A stretch of DNA of 64,000 nt, from the NCBI RefSeq assembly GCF_008017455.1, contig NZ_VRTY01000011.1:23523-87522 (forward strand), read 5' to 3'. The DNA is from Pontibacter qinzhouensis. Lineage in GTDB: Bacteria; Bacteroidota; Bacteroidia; Cytophagales; Hymenobacteraceae. The position numbers and the translations under genes are program-made. This document shows, piece after piece, positions 38,030-47,026 of the stretch (the first letter of the stretch is position 1; every line of letters begins with the position of its first letter). The notes under the pieces were generated by a model. The model ran no database searches. It worked only from the letters and a program-made list of their open reading frames with translations, and was not told the origin of the DNA.

Positions 38030-39439
38030 TTAATCTTCTGGCTGGCTCAGTTTCAGGAACAGATTATTGAACGATTCGATGTAGGTGGGATGCGCAAAAA
38101 CACCTTCCTGCAACTGCTGGTAAGTGAGTTTGCCCATCATGGCAATCTGCAACGCCGACATAATTTCGCCGCCTTCTGGTGCCAGTATAGCAGCTCCCAG
38201 AATCTGGTCTGTCTCCGCATCTACAAGCACTTTGTAGAACCCGTTTGTCTGGCCGGTTTCGATGCCACGAGCCACTGTTGCCATTTCTAGTTTCGCTGCT
38301 TTGTAGTTTAAGTGCTGTTCTTTTGCCTGCTTCTCTGTAAGGCCGATGCGGCCAAGTTGCGGGTCTGTGAAAACGCAGTAAGGCACCGGGCGGTCTGCAG
38401 TCGATCGTTTTTTTTGGTGCAGAAACATGTCGCGCAGTATCCGGAAGTCGTCGTAGGAGATGTGCGTAAACATGGGGCCGCCTTTTACATCGCCAATAGC
38501 ATACACACCCTCCGAAGAGGTGCAAAGGTGCTGGTCTGTTTTGATGTTGCCTTTCTCGTCTGTTCTGATGCCTGCTTTTTCTAGCTGCAGGCCTTCGGTG
38601 TTTGCTTTTACACCTGTAGCCAGCAAAATATGGCTAGCCTGCACCTCCTGAAGCTGCCCGGAAGCATCTTTTACCTTCAGCAGCAGGTTACCTTCAGCAA
38701 GCTGCTGTGCCTGCTGGGGTTCCGCTTCGAGCAGTAGCTCAATTCCTTCCGATTTGAGGAGGTGCTGCAGGGCTTCTGCTACATCTGGGTCTTCGCGTGT
38801 CAGGAGCTGACCGGTGCGTTGTACAATGGTAACGCGGCTCCCAAAGCGTCTGAACATCTGCCCAAACTCCACAGCTATGTAGCCACCACCAATAATTAGT
38901 AAATGCGCTGGCAGCTCCGTTAGCTCCTGTATGGTTTTATGGGTGAGGTAAGTAACCTTGTCCAGGCCATTTATGGCAGGTATGCGGGTGCTGGTGCCGG
39001 TGTTGAGAATTATTTTGTCGGCCGTAACCTCGCGTTTGTCTCCGTCTGCAGAAGTTAAAAGTAGTTTGTTTGGACCCAAAAACGAGGCTTTACTAAAAAT
39101 CAGGTCTGCTTCCGATTCTTCCAGCCCGCTCTGGCTGCCATCTCTGAACTTTTTTACCACGGCATCCCGGCGGTTTTTTACAGCCTGCAGGTCTACCTGG
39201 CTTAGCTGGGCCTGCACCCCGAAATCGGCTGCGTGCCTCACCGTATGGGCTACCTGGGCACTGGCCAACAGGGTTTTGGTAGGGGTGCAGCCGTAGTTAA
39301 CGCAGGAGCCGCCCACATGATGCTCTTCAATTAAAGCTACTTTCCAGCCTGCACTGGCAAGCTCTTTTACCAGTGGTGTACCCCCTTGCCCCGACCCCAC
39401 AACAATGGCATCGTAATGTGTTGTTTTATCTTGAGACAT
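38030..39439 (-). CDS. FAD-dependent pyridine nucleotide-disulfide oxidoreductase (mercuric reductase / lipoamide dehydrogenase-like)
   Basis: Flavoprotein of 469 residues. The N-terminus has the FAD motif VVGSGQGGTPL and the redox disulfide GGSCVNYGCTPTK (Cys46, Cys51). A second nucleotide-binding GGGYIAVEFG lies mid-protein, with a late FAD contact YAIGDVKGGPMF. The C-terminal dimerisation domain keeps the His of the active site (VFAHPTYIES). The N-terminal heavy-metal domain of true MerA and its vicinal C-terminal cysteines are absent, and no lipoamide complex genes are nearby, so the substrate is unknown. It appears monocistronic. Confidence 0.88.
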   Translation of the reverse strand: MSQDKTTHYDAIVVGSGQGGTPLVKELASAGWKVALIEEHHVGGSCVNYGCTPTKTLLASAQVAHTVRHAADFGVQAQLSQVDLQAVKNRRDAVVKKFRDGSQSGLEESEADLIFSKASFLGPNKLLLTSADGDKREVTADKIILNTGTSTRIPAINGLDKVTYLTHKTIQELTELPAHLLIIGGGYIAVEFGQMFRRFGSRVTIVQRTGQLLTREDPDVAEALQHLLKSEGIELLLEAEPQQAQQLAEGNLLLKVKDASGQLQEVQASHILLATGVKANTEGLQLEKAGIRTDEKGNIKTDQHLCTSSEGVYAIGDVKGGPMFTHISYDDFRILRDMFLHQKKRSTADRPVPYCVFTDPQLGRIGLTEKQAKEQHLNYKAAKLEMATVARGIETGQTNGFYKVLVDAETDQILGAAILAPEGGEIMSALQIAMMGKLTYQQLQEGVFAHPTYIESFNNLFLKLSQPED

Positions 39440-39948
39440 TCTGTTATGGCTTCGTTCTTTTTTCTGTATATTTTAGCTATACGGCCACAATGCCATTGCT
39501 GCCGTACTGCTTGTACAAAACTCACCTGCTGAGAAAGGCACATAACAGTTTATCTTCTGTTGTTAATGAAGAAATTAAACGAAGCCGTACAGGAAGCAGA
39601 ATCGTAGCAATTCCTTATTCGCTCACCCACTCAATCAATCAGTCGAAATTACTCTCAATCAGCCATTCAACTATTTAACAATCAACAACCATCAATCATC
39701 AATTATTTCAATGAAAACAGCCTTCCAAAGGCTTTTGGGCTTCTGAAGGGTCAAGGGTAAAACCCAGGGCTTTTTTAAATTAGCGGCCTTATGAGTAGCT
39801 TTGCCTTAGATGCCTTCGTACGACATCCTGCAAGCCGCTGTTAACGAAAGTTAAGTGCCTTTTTTGCTATAAATCAGCGGCAACACCAGGCATGCTTTTT
39901 AAACTTGGCTGCTTTGTTTTTTCATGATGCTCGTACAAATTTCTTAGC
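39440..39948. other. Divergent intergenic region between oxidoreductase and bestrophin genes
   Basis: 509 bases. At about 39610-39700 the sequence is low in complexity with repeated AATCAA/CAATCA units, followed directly by repeat copy 9 (39701-39758). No gene, tRNA or clear promoter was recognised. Confidence 0.5.
39701..39758 (+). repeat. 57-base dispersed repeat, copy 9
   Basis: AATTATTTCAATGAAAACAG, then CCTTCCAAAGG, a core with CTTCTGAAG, and the 3' block GTCAAGGGT. The GCCTTCCAAAGGC hairpin is perfect. Confidence 0.88.
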
Positions 39949-40848
39949 ATGATAAACTATAATCCAAAAGACTGGTTCTTTTTCCTGTTCCGGTTTCCGA
40001 AGGCTGATACATTCCGGAAGCTGCTTCCGCTGATGATCGGGGTTAGCTTTTACTCCGGCATGATCGCGTACCTGGAGCTGAATTATTTGAACCTGGCAGA
40101 GTCTAACCACATCCGGAATGTGGGGCTGATGCACGGGGTGCTGGGCTTTGTTATTTCGCTCCTGCTGGTTTTCCGGACAAATACCGCCTATGACCGCTGG
40201 TGGGAAGGGCGCAAAATCTGGGGCAGCCTGACCAACACCAGCCGAAACCTGGCCATAATGCTGCAGGCTTACCTGCACAACGACGACGATAAGGCCTTCT
40301 TCCGGAAAACGATTCCAAGTTACGCCTTCGCTCTAAAGAACCTGCTGCGCGAAAACGAAGATTACCATGACCTGGACCCGGTGCTCGACCTCAAAAAAGA
40401 GCGGCATCTGCCCAACCAGATTGCTGCCTGCATCTACACAAAACTGATGCAACTACAAACCGAGGGAAAACTGTCGGTTACGCAAATGCTGGCCCTCGAT
40501 ACCGAAGTAAGGGCGCTTACCAACCACTGCGGTGCCTGCGAGCGCATCAAGAACACACCTATTCCGTTTACCTACAGCGTGTTCATTAAAAAATTTATTT
40601 TCTTTTTTGTGATGACGCTGCCTTTTGGCTGGGTGTTCAGCATGGGGTATTATGTTATTCCGGTGGTGGTGCTCATTTTGTATGCGTTGGCGAGCCTGGA
40701 GCTGATTGCCGAAGAAATAGAAAATCCTTTCGGTACCGATGCCAATGATTTACCTATCGACCAGATTTGCCACAACATACGCAAGCATGTGGGGGAGCTA
40801 CTCGAAGAACCTTACACACCAGCTATACAGGCAGTTACTGCAGAATAA
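39949..40848 (+). CDS. Bestrophin family anion channel
   Basis: Membrane protein of 299 residues in the bestrophin family (formerly UPF0187), expected to form a pentameric chloride or other anion channel. The signature FRTNTAYDRWWEGRKIWG is present near residue 76. Helices are seen at about 24-45, 59-78, 208-228 and 230-252, followed by the conserved IENPFGTDANDLPIDQICHNI region. The length is normal for bacterial members. The gene stands alone and ends at a bidirectional terminator shared with the convergent J-domain gene. Confidence 0.9.
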   Translation: MINYNPKDWFFFLFRFPKADTFRKLLPLMIGVSFYSGMIAYLELNYLNLAESNHIRNVGLMHGVLGFVISLLLVFRTNTAYDRWWEGRKIWGSLTNTSRNLAIMLQAYLHNDDDKAFFRKTIPSYAFALKNLLRENEDYHDLDPVLDLKKERHLPNQIAACIYTKLMQLQTEGKLSVTQMLALDTEVRALTNHCGACERIKNTPIPFTYSVFIKKFIFFFVMTLPFGWVFSMGYYVIPVVVLILYALASLELIAEEIENPFGTDANDLPIDQICHNIRKHVGELLEEPYTPAIQAVTAE

Positions 40849-40865
40849 GTAATTTTGTCTCTGAA

Positions 40866-40911
40866 CAAAAAAGGCAGGCACTGATATTAAAATCAGCGTC
40901 TGCCTTTTTTT
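40866..40911. terminator. Bidirectional terminator
   Basis: AAAAAAGGCAGGCACTGAT pairs with ATCAGCGTCTGCCTTTTTT, with T tracts on both strands. It lies between convergent genes (bestrophin ending at 40848, J-domain protein ending at 40945). Confidence 0.9.
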
Positions 40912-40944
40912 ATGTGCTGCCGTAAACCAGGCTTGTCTGCCGCG

Positions 40945-43089
40945 TTAAAAGAAGCTTTTTAGCTTCGACATATTCAGGAGCTTTTCTTTTACCATGAAAT
41001 TGGCTTTGCCCAGTTGGCGGCCCTGCTCTGTATAAATCTCCACCCGATGGTCGCCGGGCACAAAGGTGCTCTCGCGGTCGCTTCCCCAGCCAGCCAGGTT
41101 TATGTATTGCTCCTGCGGCGAGTAACTAATGGTGGCTGCAAAAGAATAACCTGTAGGCGACGATTTAGGGTTAAAATAGAGTTCTCCGCCGGGCTTCATG
41201 TATTTTACCAGCACGTTCAGTGTGCCGGGCTTCTCGGCGAGCATGTGTACTTTCAGTCGGCTGAAAATGTATTTTATATCCTGCTTGTAAAAGGTGTCGC
41301 TAAATTCTTCTGGTTTGTTTGAGTTAAAGAAATCAAGCTTTTCTATCATGAAAGGCTGCAGGCGGGCAAGGTGCATGAATTTAGCGTTGGCTATAGCCAG
41401 TTCCTGTGTCAGCGCCTGGTCTTTTTGCTGCTGACTTGCCTGCAGGCTTTTGAGTTGCTGCACCCGGCGCTGTTGCTCCTGCAGGTTTTTTGCAAGCAGC
41501 TCCAGGTCGTTGGTTTTATGGTTTAGCGCCTCTTGCTGCGAACTGTTCTGTAGTTCCATTTCCTGCAGTTTCTGCTGCAGCACCTGTTTATGGGCAACAG
41601 CTGCCTCCATTATCTGTAGTTGCTCACCAAGCTGGGTCAGTTGCAGCTCTTTCTCTTGCAGGGCTTTGTTGCTGGCTGCTGCCTGGTTCGTAAGGTCTTT
41701 CGCTTTTTTCTGAAGTTCCTTTCCGGCATTAGCTTCCTGCTCCAGTTCCGCCACCTTTAGCTGAATAATGCTTTTCTGGCTATCAACTTCCAGTTCCAGC
41801 GCCTCCACTTGTTTGCGGAGCTGTAGTTGCTGCTTTTGCTGCTCTTCGAGTTCCTCTGCCTGCAACTGCAGCTGCAGTTGCAGTTCTTCCGCTTCTTGTG
41901 TTAGCTGCTGGGCTTTTAGTTGTAATTCCTCCTGAAGGGCTGCTGCCGCCGCCAACTCGGTTCGTTGGCGTTCTACGTCAGTTCCTTGAAGCAAAGCTTC
42001 TGCTTCGAGCTGCTGTACACGGTTCTGCAGCGTTAGGTTTAGTTGCGATTCGTCCTGCAGTTGTTGAGTGCGTTTTTTAGCTTCTGCCTCCAGGTTCGCA
42101 ATGGTAGCTTGCAGCACATGCGCCTGGTGTGCCTCCGGATCTGCTATAAGCATCTCCTGCAGGTTGTGCTGCATCTTGCCCTGCTCTGCAGCCAGGTCTT
42201 GTTCCAGCGTTTCTATTTTCTGGTGCAGGTCGGTGTTAGTGCTCGCTGCATCTGTTAGTGCCTGCTCTTTGTTAAGTAGGGTTGCCTGCTGGCTGCTGAT
42301 TTCCAGCTCCAGTTTTTGTATTATTTGTGCAAGCCTGGCCTGTTCTGTTTTAGACTCTTTTTCAGCAGTTTCCAGTTGGCTTTTTACCAGCAGATCGCGC
42401 GAGGTGTCTTGTAGTTCGCGGTCATGTAGCTGTTGCTCCAGTTGCTGCTTTTGCGCGCTTATTGCCGTCAGTTCATCCGCTTTTAATTTTATAGCAACTT
42501 GGTGCTGCTTTGCTGCCTGCTCCAGCTCGGCTATCTTGTTTTTCAGCCCATTTTTGTAATTCTCGGTTTCCAGTTCGAGTACCTGCAGCTTTTGTTGCAG
42601 CTGTTGTGCCAACCCAGATCCGGCCTCTTCTTTGGGGCTGTTCCTTTGGATAGCGGCTATTTCCTGCTCCAGTTCCTGTACCCGGGTTTTAAGTGCATTC
42701 CGGTCTGTTTTTACTTCAAACAGGTTTTTAATAAAATACTCCATCTCCTGGTTCAGGGCCTTTTTTTCCTCCTGAATAGATGAAATAAGCTGCTCCTGCT
42801 CGTTAATCTTAAGCTCCAGCCTCGATATCTGGAATTGCAGGTGTTTAGAGGCCGGGTTGGTGCTGAATTCCGATGGATTGAAACGGCGGGTGTCGTACGA
42901 TCTTTTTTTCTCGTTATTCGACAAAATAGCATATGCCTCCTGAATTTCTTTAAAATAATTCTCGAAGAAGCGCTCTCCCTGGTTCAGATCAGGGTGTATT
43001 TTTTTAGAGAGCTTGCGGTAAGCATCTTTAATTTCAAGCTGAGAGGCAGTTTCTTGTATACCTAATAATAAGTAGTAGTTCTTAGTCAT
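40945..43089 (-). CDS. J-domain protein with a long Gln/Glu/Leu coiled coil
   Basis: 714 residues from the ATG at 43089 (MTKNYYLLLGIQETAS); the frame is open further upstream but without DnaJ features. Residues 1-65 form a J domain with the HPD motif at 32-34 (KKIHPDLNQ), needed to stimulate DnaK. Residues about 80-575 are an almost uninterrupted coiled coil rich in Gln, Glu, Leu and Ala. A compact C-terminal domain follows (about 580-714: EKLDFFNSNKPEEFSDTFYK, then YMKPGGELYFNP, VPGDHRVEIYTEQGRQLG). The zinc-finger and substrate domains of true DnaJ are absent. I do not know this architecture; it may act as a filament-like or scaffold co-chaperone. Confidence 0.8.
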   Translation of the reverse strand: MTKNYYLLLGIQETASQLEIKDAYRKLSKKIHPDLNQGERFFENYFKEIQEAYAILSNNEKKRSYDTRRFNPSEFSTNPASKHLQFQISRLELKINEQEQLISSIQEEKKALNQEMEYFIKNLFEVKTDRNALKTRVQELEQEIAAIQRNSPKEEAGSGLAQQLQQKLQVLELETENYKNGLKNKIAELEQAAKQHQVAIKLKADELTAISAQKQQLEQQLHDRELQDTSRDLLVKSQLETAEKESKTEQARLAQIIQKLELEISSQQATLLNKEQALTDAASTNTDLHQKIETLEQDLAAEQGKMQHNLQEMLIADPEAHQAHVLQATIANLEAEAKKRTQQLQDESQLNLTLQNRVQQLEAEALLQGTDVERQRTELAAAAALQEELQLKAQQLTQEAEELQLQLQLQAEELEEQQKQQLQLRKQVEALELEVDSQKSIIQLKVAELEQEANAGKELQKKAKDLTNQAAASNKALQEKELQLTQLGEQLQIMEAAVAHKQVLQQKLQEMELQNSSQQEALNHKTNDLELLAKNLQEQQRRVQQLKSLQASQQQKDQALTQELAIANAKFMHLARLQPFMIEKLDFFNSNKPEEFSDTFYKQDIKYIFSRLKVHMLAEKPGTLNVLVKYMKPGGELYFNPKSSPTGYSFAATISYSPQEQYINLAGWGSDRESTFVPGDHRVEIYTEQGRQLGKANFMVKEKLLNMSKLKSFF

Positions 43090-43484
43090 GTGTTTGCGGC
43101 CTAAAGGGTAAGCAGTAGTAAGAGGTGCCGGTGCTGGAGTACACCGGGTAATGGTGTACAATGCCAACAGAATAGCACTTCTTTAGCGAACTTTAAGTAA
43201 GATGTAAAGTAAGGATTTTTTGTAATAAGCTGCAAAAATATGAAAAAATTTCTGATAAAATTTATAAAGTGCAAAAATGGGAATGCCTGAAATGAAGCCA
43301 TTGGGCTACCTGCCAGCTTTCCTTGCAGGTATTGAAAGTACAGGCAAGGATGTTTTGTCAGATTACTTAACCTGTTTCAGTGGTAGCTTTTCAATTATTC
43401 AAATAAAAATAGCCTCCAGAAGGTTTTGTATTCAAATTTTGCCAAGGGTCTGGCCAATATATTTTAGTTGATGGCACTCATAAA
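43090..43484. other. Intergenic region with repeat copy 10
   Basis: 395 bases between two minus-strand genes. It contains repeat copy 10 (43393-43449), 36 bases past the end of the outer-membrane protein gene. No coding frame is supported. The promoter of the J-domain gene should lie here, but no good TTTG/TAnnTTTG pair was found. Confidence 0.5.
43393..43449 (+). repeat. 57-base dispersed repeat, copy 10
   Basis: AATTATTCAAATAAAAATAG, then CCTCCAGAAGG, a variable core, and the 3' block GCCAAGGGT. Confidence 0.85.
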
Positions 43485-44204
43485 TCAGAAGGAAATGGGG
43501 AAGGTGAAGGTGAGGTTAAAGCGCAAACCGCCCCAGCCAGGTTCAAGTTTATCGTTGTTACGGTTCCGGACAAGGTACTGGTCTTTTTCGCCAGGCACAT
43601 GAAAGGCTCTGTTGCCACTGGCCAGGTACCCCACCGACAGCAGCGTGTGGAACCGTTCAGTCTGGTACTGAATTCCTGCATATGGCTTAACTCCTATGCC
43701 TAGAGCTGCATATTGTTCTTCGCTCGATTCCTGGTAATCGTAAACGCGGCTGTAAATCTCGTACCTGAGTTCACTGAAGAACACGTTTGCCTCGATGCCG
43801 GTTACAAATCCTAAGCGGCTTTCGCCTATGGGTTCGCTTCTGTCTAACTTTAGTCCCAGTGCTTTGTAGGTCACTATATTGTCAACCTTTATTTCACCGG
43901 AATAGTCTTCGTACGCAATGCGGCCTCCGGTGGAGCTTTGTTCGTAAAAAAAGCCAAGGCGGGAGTTTTCGCCCAGGTTAGTTAAAAGGTTAAAGCCTAG
44001 TTGCAGATGCGGACCAAAAGTGTCTGTTGCTTTGGCTTTTACTTCTACCGCCTTTATAAGTGTTTGCTGCATCTCCTTCATAGAAGCCATACGGAAGGTG
44101 CCATACCCGATTCTGGGCTCTATGTAAATTCTGGTCTGTGCTGCCACTGAGCCGGCAAAGAGCAGCAAGGGTAGCAGAAAGAGGCCTGTTTTTAACTTTT
44201 GCAT
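43485..44204 (-). CDS. Predicted outer-membrane beta-barrel protein
   Basis: 239 residues with a signal peptide (MQKLKTGLFLLPLLLFAGSV, then AAQ) and a mature part of alternating strands, beginning RIYIEPRIGYGTFRMASMKE and ending RFNLTFTFPISF with the C-terminal Phe typical of barrels. It resembles small OmpW/OmpA-barrel-type proteins of Bacteroidota without an identifiable activity. It starts 3 bases after the preceding lipoprotein gene, so the two form an operon and probably meet at the outer membrane. Confidence 0.75.
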   Translation of the reverse strand: MQKLKTGLFLLPLLLFAGSVAAQTRIYIEPRIGYGTFRMASMKEMQQTLIKAVEVKAKATDTFGPHLQLGFNLLTNLGENSRLGFFYEQSSTGGRIAYEDYSGEIKVDNIVTYKALGLKLDRSEPIGESRLGFVTGIEANVFFSELRYEIYSRVYDYQESSEEQYAALGIGVKPYAGIQYQTERFHTLLSVGYLASGNRAFHVPGEKDQYLVRNRNNDKLEPGWGGLRFNLTFTFPISF

Positions 44205-44207
44205 GGG

Positions 44208-46028
44208 TTAGAGAGGGATGTAGCGGTTGTTAATAGCAAAAATCTTGTCGTTGTACACAAAAGCCGATCCGGGTGCCATATTCCCAAGTTTTCGTTTCAG
44301 CGCTCCGGTTTCTGTGTTATAGATGTAGAGGGCGTTATTTGCGAAGCCATATAAATAGCCGGAAGCGCCATCTATATCATAAGTATCCAGGATTGCCTCG
44401 GTAGCCAGTGTTTTAACTAAAGCACCCGTAGCTGTTGCATAAAACCGTACTGTGTTTCCGGTTACTACAACATACCAGGGCTTGGTAGGATGAAACTTCA
44501 GCGATGCCAGATCATGTGCCGGCAAGGCCTGCTGTTGCCAGCTACCATTGCTCTGCTCTTTATACAGCTCATTATTTACGCGCACCATGCCTCCGTCGGG
44601 ACTTATGCTGGCTACTTTCGGAAATTGATTTGACCGATGCTTTGTCAGGACCTTTTGCTGCCCCATATCTACCACAAAAGCTGAGTCGCGGTAAAAGAGG
44701 CCACGCGCCACCAGCGCTAACCTGTTGGTATTGCTCACGCTCTCGATGCTGATGTTGGAATAGTTGGTGTGCGGGAGCAGGTCCTTAAACTGGTAAGTGG
44801 CTACTGTCTGCAGCGAAACAGGGTTAAGTTGGTGAAGAACATCTTTTAGAATGGCATACATGTATTGAGCATCTTCCGACACCACATTCTTATTCAGTTC
44901 TTGCAGGTACGACTGCTCAAAGTTGATAAAGCGGCTTTGCTTTACCTGAAGCGTAGTAGCATCTATTGTCTTAAAATAATCGTTGCTGAAAGTGAAGAAC
45001 TGGTTTATGGCCGGCCTTTGGAGCATTTGCTGGCTGCCAAAAGGACCCCAGGCAGTGCCATAGCCAGCTACCTGCTTTTCAGTAAAAGATACATGCCAGT
45101 TTGGCAACTGGTTTGTATTGCGGGGGTAAGCCGCCAGTTTAAAAGTAAAGTTTTTGCCAAAGCCTGGGTCCGGAAACGTAACTACAGTATCGCTTATGCC
45201 GAAGGTGTAGTGGTAGAGGTCTGGCTCAGAAGTGAGTCCGTATTCCCTGAAATTTTTATAAAAGGGCGTAGCGCTAAACTTTATGGTTAGGGCATTGGTG
45301 GAAGTATAGGTTGCCTCCAGAATACTTGGTGATGGGTAATGGTAGCTGGCCGGTTGGCTATACAATCCGTTAAAACTGTTTGTGGCATATGTTACGATGT
45401 GATAGGTAACGGGGCCGCCCACATAGGCGTCATCTATCCAGGAGGTAGTGGCATTGTCTTCTATTGTTGTTACAGGTACGGAATAGTTGTTGCCATAAGA
45501 CTTTAGAACCTGGTATTGCCGGAAGCCCATTCTTGTATACCGCTGCCATTCTACCTTTAGCTGACCATCGGCGGGGGCTATGCTTGTAATAGCCACAGCG
45601 CTGGGTGGGGCATTATCTATGTAAATGACCCAGGTTCTATAAATCTCGATTAGCTCTGCACCGCTTTTGTCGCCAAGGCTGCCGGAGCCCAAGTTGGTTA
45701 TAGCAGATAAACGCAAGGTATGGTACCCATCTGTATACTGCGCAGATTGCAAATAATAGCTTCCGGATTGTGAATTTCCCTCACTAATAACATGGCCATC
45801 GAGCAGGAGTTGGTAACCGAATAATTCCCTGGCCGGCAACGATATACTGAAGCCTACTTTCAGGTTGCCTTGTACGGTAATCGTGTCTTTCTCCGGGTCG
45901 AGTTTCATTTCCGCAAAAATCTCAGGGTTTGGGTTTATTTCCTCGAAATGTTCGCCCGATGGCCTGTACTCGCAGGCAAAGCAAAGTCCTAAAAAAGCTG
46001 CATAAAGCAGGAGCAAAAGCTTTTTCAT
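44208..46028 (-). CDS. Probable surface lipoprotein with fibronectin-like and propeller-like regions
   Basis: 606 residues. The signal MKKLLLLLYAAFLGLCFACE suggests a lipoprotein (Cys19), although the lipobox is not ideal. The first 230 residues look like immunoglobulin/fibronectin-type modules (YTDGYHTLRLSAITNLGSGS, FRQYQVLKSYGNNYSVPV, VTYHIVTYATNSF). The second half has repeated short units such as ASISPDGGMVRVNNELYKEQ, FHPTKPWYVVVTGNTVRFYA and LYGFANNALYIYNTETGALK, like a beta-propeller. No catalytic motif is seen. First gene of a two-gene operon with the outer-membrane protein. Confidence 0.7.
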   Translation of the reverse strand: MKKLLLLLYAAFLGLCFACEYRPSGEHFEEINPNPEIFAEMKLDPEKDTITVQGNLKVGFSISLPARELFGYQLLLDGHVISEGNSQSGSYYLQSAQYTDGYHTLRLSAITNLGSGSLGDKSGAELIEIYRTWVIYIDNAPPSAVAITSIAPADGQLKVEWQRYTRMGFRQYQVLKSYGNNYSVPVTTIEDNATTSWIDDAYVGGPVTYHIVTYATNSFNGLYSQPASYHYPSPSILEATYTSTNALTIKFSATPFYKNFREYGLTSEPDLYHYTFGISDTVVTFPDPGFGKNFTFKLAAYPRNTNQLPNWHVSFTEKQVAGYGTAWGPFGSQQMLQRPAINQFFTFSNDYFKTIDATTLQVKQSRFINFEQSYLQELNKNVVSEDAQYMYAILKDVLHQLNPVSLQTVATYQFKDLLPHTNYSNISIESVSNTNRLALVARGLFYRDSAFVVDMGQQKVLTKHRSNQFPKVASISPDGGMVRVNNELYKEQSNGSWQQQALPAHDLASLKFHPTKPWYVVVTGNTVRFYATATGALVKTLATEAILDTYDIDGASGYLYGFANNALYIYNTETGALKRKLGNMAPGSAFVYNDKIFAINNRYIPL

Positions 46029-47026
46029 GAATACTGGAGATGCTAAATAATAGTATAGGATGAAGAGGTAATTCCGCGATGGAAACTTTGGGTTTAAAGA
46101 AGTAGAAGACTTGTTTCTATTCAGAAATGGTATGCTAAAATTATAAATAAAACAGCTGTTGCTTTAGACTGCGTCCTCATGCGTGCCGACTATTCCACAG
46201 CCTCTGGCCGCCTATAATCTCTTTTGCCGGGGCTATTGTGGAATTGGATCTGGCAAAGCAGTAAGCTATAAAGTTTTCATTTCATCCGTTATTTCTCCTG
46301 CACCAGCCTAACAGTCTCACAATTCCGGAACATAACATCTCTCGCTTATCAGATTATCCTAATGAAAATGCCCTTCCAAAGCTAATCGAAGTATTTTTTG
46401 CCAAGGGGAACACCGGTCAAAGTGCCTGATAGTTTGTCCTGACTTATTAGGTTATGATGTAGAGCTTATGTTAGGAGTGCAAAGTAACTGAAAATTATCA
46501 TAAAAATTAGCTGGATTGTTCTCTCGCCCCGAAATAAATTTTAGTGCTTTTAAAGCCTGCGAACAGCAATCTCTATCTTTTAAACAGGAGGGCTTTATTT
46601 AGATGACGATACAATTGATCGGAAATAAACAGTTGATTTTTTCACTTTCATCAGGATTAAGATAAAATCTTGTGTCCTGCTTCCCGGAGCGCTGCAAATT
46701 CAGATTCCGGAAAGTTATGACGCCGACTACATTGCTTCTGCTGGTTTGCCAAAGATGACGCATATCATTGGTTTTGGCAGCTCTAACAATGACCTTCGTT
46801 TGTGCCGGTTTTGCAGCAGAAGCCTGTGGCTTTAGCCTGCTTTTTACCTTCCGGAACTTACAAATCCAGCGCTTCGGGCAACACGGCACAAATACCCAAA
46901 ACTGCACCTGCCGCTAAAAAGGAAGTTAGCAGGCCTTGAGTTTCTGGGATTTTAACAGCAGCCAACAACTGAGAATAAGGGTGGCTCATAAAGTTTTATC
47001 ATAAATAAATTATCTAATATAAAAGA
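46029..47026. other. Long intergenic region before kduD
   Basis: About 1 kb between divergent genes. It contains repeat copy 11 (46351-46408) and a short inverted repeat, ATTCCACA (46192-46199) with TGTGGAAT (46237-46244). The minus-strand open frame at 46599-46907 gives a basic, Cys/Lys/Arg-rich product with no family features, so I do not call it a gene; it could be a decayed remnant. Confidence 0.5.
46351..46408 (+). repeat. 57-base dispersed repeat, copy 11
   Basis: AGATTATCCTAATGAAAATG, then CCCTTCCAAAG, a variable core, and the 3' block GCCAAGGGG. It shares core sequence with copy 1, which suggests recent common origin. Confidence 0.82.

Noticed and set aside
39600..39700. Short repeated CAATCA/AATCAA units, considered as a CRISPR-like or tandem repeat
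   Set aside because: Units are 4-6 bases, irregular and without spacers; this is simple low-complexity sequence.
46192..46244. Inverted repeat ATTCCACA/TGTGGAAT as a terminator or mobile-element end
   Set aside because: Eight bases with a 37-base gap and no T tract or transposase; probably chance.
46599..46907. 102-codon minus-strand open frame between the lipoprotein gene and kduD
   Set aside because: The product is basic and Cys/Lys/Arg-rich, without signal, fold or family features; it could be a remnant, but I cannot support a gene.
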